Positions 24,801-30,800 of a stretch of DNA of 33,642 nucleotides are shown piece by piece; positions within the stretch are counted from its first letter, which is position 1, and the number at the start of each line of letters is the position of its first letter. The stretch comes from Plakobranchus ocellatus (lineage: Eukaryota > Mollusca > Gastropoda > Plakobranchidae): assembly GCA_019648995.1 (NCBI GenBank), contig BLXT01007159.1, forward strand, positions 147,035-180,676, written 5' to 3'. A model generated the notes under the pieces. The model was not told the DNA's origin and did not search any database. It saw only the letters and a list, made by a program, of their open reading frames with translations. The position numbers and the translations under genes were made by a program.

Positions 24801-27800
24801 TTCTAAGTGCCGTGAGCGACAAAAGCGAATAGCTCTCTCACGAGAAAATCGTCACCTCCAGGAGTGCTTGCGACTAGAGAGAGAAGCCATCTTTGCTGAT
24901 CAAGAGCGACCTGTTGCCCCAAATTTATATGCCCATCCTTGCAGTGGTAAGTCATATTTTTTAACCAAATAATTTTAAAGTATTACTATGTGTTACCTTT
25001 AAGACCTTAGAAATTGCATCATGTAGGGCTTTAATTGATTAGCATCTAATTTAGAGGGGAAAAAAAGAGAGGGAATTGCTTTTTTTTATATTTCTTTTTG
25101 ACGGTGAATCCAGAGAAAAAGTCCAGATATGCTGAAATAGTATCAACACCCTCTAAAAACTGCAAACTTCTAGCAATGTCAGTGTCAAATATTATTTGCC
25201 TGTTCAATGTTGTCCAAAGATCGATCAGAATAATAGCAAACTTTAAAAATGCTTAATCTCACCACATAGTTATAAATAATAATAAGTGCATTTTGACTCT
25301 AGTATACAATTTTAAGTTCATTTTTTTTACCTTTTTTGCTCAGCAGTTATGGAAAATGAATTAGTGGTTTTTGAAATGCCTACATTTTTTTGTGCAAAAT
25401 CTTGCTACATATAGTTTTCAACTGCTGTTTATAAATTTTGTCCCCCACAAACTTTTTGCAGTTCCTAAATTATTTTTTCTTGTACAAAACATTATTGGTT
25501 TCTCCCATTGTTTGCTCTCACCAATGGGTTGTTGCTGTTGCACGTCTTCAGGGCTCAAAACCTTGTCTTCTTCTATGTAGTAGCTTAGTGCAGACATGCA
25601 TTTTATTCTGAAATTTCTCCAGAAAATAATTTGGCTTCAATCCACAGGTTTACATTTTAATCTTTCAAGTCCAGAATTTTGTTGTTGTGGGATCAAATCA
25701 ATAAAAAACATAACAAAACGTTCACAAAACTTAAACGGTTTCACACTAGGCTAACACTGCAACAGAGACTTGTATTTGTGATTGTATGCATTATTGTATT
25801 ATTGTATGCATATACCCTTGCGCTATTGGCAAATTGGCAAACTTTAGCCAGCAGAAAAGAGAGTGGGAGGTGCCTGTTCCATTGTATCACTCCTGTCACT
25901 GATTGATAATGTTCAGTTCACACAATGATATCAAATGTGAGCAATTAGCCATGGATTTTTTCAAAAGACTATCTCAACAAAGAAAGCAAGTAGGAAAATT
26001 CTAACTTGAAATTAAGGAAATTGATTTTAATAAAATAAATAAACTTTGGGCATTTTTTTTTTGTTATAACCTGTTAAACTTGGCCAACTAGTTGGTGAAA
26101 ATTTAATTGCAACTGAAGTGAATGAGAGACCTGGACACAATGTTGGCCTAGCTTCTTAATCTTCATGTGCCAATCAAGACCCTTCAATGACCATAACAGT
26201 CTCTGATTGACAATGCCAGTCTTAAAATAATTACTGTCTATTGATAGATCTGGAACTTTAAATTTAATCAGGTCCGTGTATCTTTGATAAGTCTCTTCAA
26301 AATTTTCAAAAGGACAGTGCATGACACAGTTTCTAAGAAATGATAACAGTATTTTTTAAATATATACAGGGCAATTTGGCTTTGTACAGTTGGATTAGGG
26401 AATTTTAAAGCCATTATATTGCAAAGTGAGAAAAGTTAATAAAACAACATTCTGATGGTTACATTGAAATCAGCGACCTAAAATTAATCAAGACATTGCA
26501 GCAGTCTAAATTTCAACAGATATAAATAGTTTTAAAATCAGTTTTGCCCTCACAATTTAGGTTGATTTCCTAACCATTGAGGTGCAAATATGGGAATGTA
26601 TACAACGAATATTAATCAGTTGAGACAGAATCTGCCTTGAGTTTTTTCTATTTTTTTTCTCAATACCTCCATCCTAAAGATACACCTCTATTATTTTGAA
26701 CATGACTGCCAAGGAAATTTATAATCATTATTATTTTGTTTTTTAAAGTGAAATTTAGTCTCATTGAAAGCTTGTTTTTTTTTTTTTTTTTGTTCACTCA
26801 GTATCATTTCCTGTCATATTCAGGTTTGTTCCACGTTGTTACACATGATGTTCTTCAAAATTGTTTTAAGGGGTAGGCATGTATTTTATTGAGTGCACTG
26901 TCCTCATGGAGTTTTGACCCAAGTCAATATATCCCTTTTTTATATTCCTTTTGCTGGTTAATGCATAATTCACAGCGTAACATTTGTGATACTTTAGTCA
27001 AGTAGACTGGCGCGCATCGTTCCATAACGAGGTCACTGGGCCGGGTCATTGACCTAGCCAAACCTCGGTCTCCAGTGCATTCTATTTTTAGTTGTTGCGT
27101 AAACTAATTTTAATTGCTAATTAATCGAAGTATTGAAAATCAGAGAAGGAAAATAGTAGGTGCAATTATTAACGTAGATCTAATGTTGCCTTAGATAGAA
27201 TAATGGGGGCCATAGGCTAAATGGAAGCGGCCCTGTTTAGATTAATTTACTTTTATTTTTACATCCTTAAGAACAATACAATTGTCAGGTTTAATGAGCA
27301 ATTAACGAAAAATGGCCTGACGAAAAACAAAGAAACTTGCTTAAATGATGGACAGCACATACATGAATAGACTCACATGATAATCATAACCGCGGCACAT
27401 CTAGGAGGCTTTTAATTGAAGTCAGAAGAAGGCGGGTGACTTTTCTTTCAATGATCAATATATTTTTTGTACGTATCGCACAACAGAACTACCTTAAGGC
27501 CTACATAATTATACTGAATCATAAAATAAATACTGGATCACACATGAATAACTACATTATAATACTGGATCTCAACGGAGTAAAACAATAAATAATATCA
27601 CATGGTTTTTAAGAACTATAAGTTAGGCAATGACTAGAATTTAGATCTGAGCACGAAGCCTTGTAAATATTCTTAGAATGTATTTAACTTTGGCTTTTTT
27701 GTGTTTGATGCCGATTGCTCGAAATTGTTCAAGATAGGCAATTGTTTGATGGCTGCTCTCAGTCCTCTGCTCTCCCAGCAACCCCAGCCCTAGTTTATAT

Positions 27801-30800
27801 TGTCTAATGTCTGGTATTATGTGATGTTCTAATATGTGCTGTTTGAGGAATGTCTTTTTCGGGAATTGCCTTCTATACAGTGTCATGTAATTGTTAATAA
27901 GGTTTTGGGTGTTATCTAACGAGTCTATATTTATGGGGTTTGAGTGTGAGACAAATTCATGAATTTTTTTGAATGCAGTGTTTAAATCGTCAAATAATAG
28001 TTTGAGTGTGTATGCTTCGTCCACTACCATGGGCTCGTTAGTGCATGCTTTTGTTTGTGTGGTAATTGTTTGTGTAAGGTCTTGATAAACTGCTGCGCTA
28101 ATGTATTTGTGACAGTGATTTCCATACAAAAGATCTACTATGGTATGCCTGTGGTGTTATGCGATGTTTGTTAAGAATGTTGTCTAGTGAAGATGCTATT
28201 GGCCCTGATCGTGGTGCTAAACGTGTGCCTAACTGTGAAAGCTTGTGTTCTGTATCTTCTACTTGTTTTCTGTATATCTCTTTATCCTCATCCCTATCAC
28301 TTAAAACAAGACACCCATACTGAAAATCTAGCTGTTCCTGCAGTGACTGAGCTTGCTGCCACTGACCCCCATATTGTTTGACAAGTTTACCTAAATCTGT
28401 GAGATGTGAATCGGCTATAAGGTTGTAATTTTTGTGTCTAATAGATGTGCTGCATTTTCCAGAAGTTTGTGGTGCTTCAAAACAATTCCAAGTAAGATGT
28501 GAAGATAAGGTGGAGATACTCTGTCTAACTGAATACTAAGGATAGGTGCATGAAGTGAGTTGTTGTATTTTGCTGCTGATTTTTTGTCTGCGTTGTCTTG
28601 CATGAATGATAAATTGTCAGAAATCAAACTGTCCAGTGATCTAAGTTGTGTGTTTGTGCTGTGCAAGTGCATTTCTTGTCGGGACATCAAACACAACAGG
28701 CAAGGAAATGTGCCTTGAGGTCCTGACAAGCCATACACTTTACACAAGAAATCGTAATCTCCATTGAGAAAGATTTTTATTGTTTTTTCTTGCCAAATAT
28801 GAGAGTGCAGAGCAACAAGCTCATCCCCCAACCCTCCCTCTAAAAACCTAACTATATTTGTATATGAATCTTTTACCAAGGCTAGTGCTATAACTACCGT
28901 ATTTAATTGAGAATTAGGCCTGTCTAAATTTGCAATTTGTAAAGTAAGTTTCAAAGAATTTTTGCCGTGATCGCCCCCAGTTTTAACCCAAATCTCGTTA
29001 TGTGGTATGTTTTTGTTGTGCCGTGTCAGCTTGTTTTTCTGTGCATATAAATCTAACAAATGATCTGCTAATCTAGTTAAATCTTTTATTCTACCGAACG
29101 TTCCCTGAAACTCCTCTCCTGTGCATCTATGAAAGTCTTTCCGCCTACCTCTACAAAATCTGAAACAACATCCCTAGAAAGCTTTCTAACAGATTTTTCA
29201 TTTCGCAATTGAACCCCTATTTTTTTTTTTCATAGTTTCCCGTGATTTCTCCCTTGCCTCCAGCTCATACCTAATTCCTCTTTCATTGCTAATGTTTGTT
29301 CCCCTGTAAGTTTAATCTTTTGTTTTAATCCCGCCCTCTTGTAAATCCCTTGTCTACGAATTGTTGGTACTCTGTTAAGTTCTACGGCTAACTGTATGTC
29401 TTCTGCATCCTTCGAAGTGCCTGCAACAGATGTCCTAATGTTTTCTATAATGCGTGCTCTTTTTTTTTTGGTAGGTGTTTTAACTTGTGATTGTTTTCTT
29501 GGTGCAACGACTTTTTGGAGAAGAATGGGCTGTCCTTTAGTTTTACATTTTATTGTCTTTTTGTGTGGATCTGTGTAAAGTTTTCTCCTAACCAAGTGTG
29601 TGTTAAGTGTTTCCTCATCTTTCGAAAGTGGCTCATCTACTGGTAGGCTGAGTGAGTGATTAAATGTTTTAATGTGCTTGATCATAGGTGATGTTGAGCT
29701 GTCTGTTGTTTGTGGTGCTTTGATTGTTCTTGGTGTTGATGAGGCCATGGGAACCAGTGGAGTAATGAAGTGTGGTTTGCTGCTCACACTGGGTTCAGCC
29801 ATGTTCTCAGTCATGTTAATGTCTGAATCAATGTTTGGGATTGAGAGGTCTGTAATTGTGATGTCCATGCTTGGGTTTTCGTTGCTGCAGTCCGAACTGA
29901 GTGTGTTTCCAATGTTAGAAATGCCTGCCTGTTGTGTGTGTGTGCTTGTATCAATTGAGATTGTGTTATGTAATGTGTATAGTGCTGTAGTATTGTCTGC
30001 TTTTGAGTTTTCTGTGCTGATTGTATTTGTTTCCAAATATGTGTGAGTAGCATCTGTGTGTCCTATCAGGTGTTTTTCTGTGGTGTCTGAAGTGCTAGGT
30101 GTGTGTACTACAGCATGGGTTTGCTGGTTGAGAGGGAGACTGAAGCAGCCAGTGCTCTGTCCAAGCCTGTGGCTGCAGCCGGTCACACATTCCTGAATAG
30201 TTACTGTGCTGCAATAGGGTGTCCAAACATGACTGCTGCTGTCCACCATTCTTCTCAGTGCTTGAAGGGAGGCCGCACTCTGTCGTCTCTTTATTGTTCT
30301 TAAATTATCTACGCATTTTAAACATATATGACTAGAGTGACATTCGCTGTCACGTAAAATATCGATATTTAAATAAAATAACAAGTCCTGAGCGTAATCT
30401 ACTTTTTTAATAGGCTTTTTATATTGTTTTTTCGATTGGAGTAATCGGCCGCACAATCGGCATAGGTTGTTAATATTAGCCACATGGACAGCTTCATTGT
30501 AGTCCATGTTTACAATAAATGTCACTCACAAATCACCTGTTAGATACACACACTTTTTAAATTAAAATCTTAATACTTAAAAATAATTTGACAATGTAAC
30601 AAACCGAAATAAAATTTTAGGCTTTCTTTTAGATGTAGATGAAACAAACGTATTTGGTTATCAACTATTAGAGAATAATGATAAATTATGAATAATAATA
30701 GAACAATTTGATTTCAATTTGCTTTATACTCACAATCAAATTTATTTCACTTTTTTTAGGAATTTTGAAAACGGCCGCGGATTATAGAATTGTTGCACTA

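Larger units (their letters stand above)
27641..30525 (-). pseudogene. Transposase with RAG1-like N-terminal region and Chapaev-like DDE core, inactivated
   Basis: One intronless coding region of about 960 codons reads from ATG at 30523-30525 to TAA at 27641-27643, with four lesions: an in-frame TGA at 29230-29232 (beside an A11 run), a frameshift between about 29175 and 29086, a frameshift at the A5 run 28429-28433, and a frameshift near 28130-28140. Coding character continues on both sides of each lesion. In order: RAG1-type cysteine region; a low-complexity Ser/Thr linker; a basic conserved segment before the TGA; first candidate catalytic Asp in KTGGDHG (28970-28972); second Asp in NGDYDFL (28757-28759) followed by a CxxC (PCLLC); PPYLH; and a GEQRTESSH box with the candidate catalytic Glu (27770-27772 or 27758-27760). 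Some lesions sit in homopolymers and could be assembly errors. Confidence 0.88.

Noticed and set aside
26074-26322. Minus-strand 82-codon frame in ALMS1 intron 14
   Set aside because: No recognisable motif, no splice support, and an AT-rich context. It could be a repeat fragment but nothing supports it.
26971-26985. CACAGCG as a recombination-signal heptamer
   Set aside because: It is close to CACAGTG, but no A-rich nonamer was found at 12 or 23 bp spacing, so the resemblance is not taken as a functional signal.
29672-30046. Plus-strand 124-codon hydrophobic frame
   Set aside because: It is the complement of the transposase Ser/Thr-rich linker and has no start context or homology.
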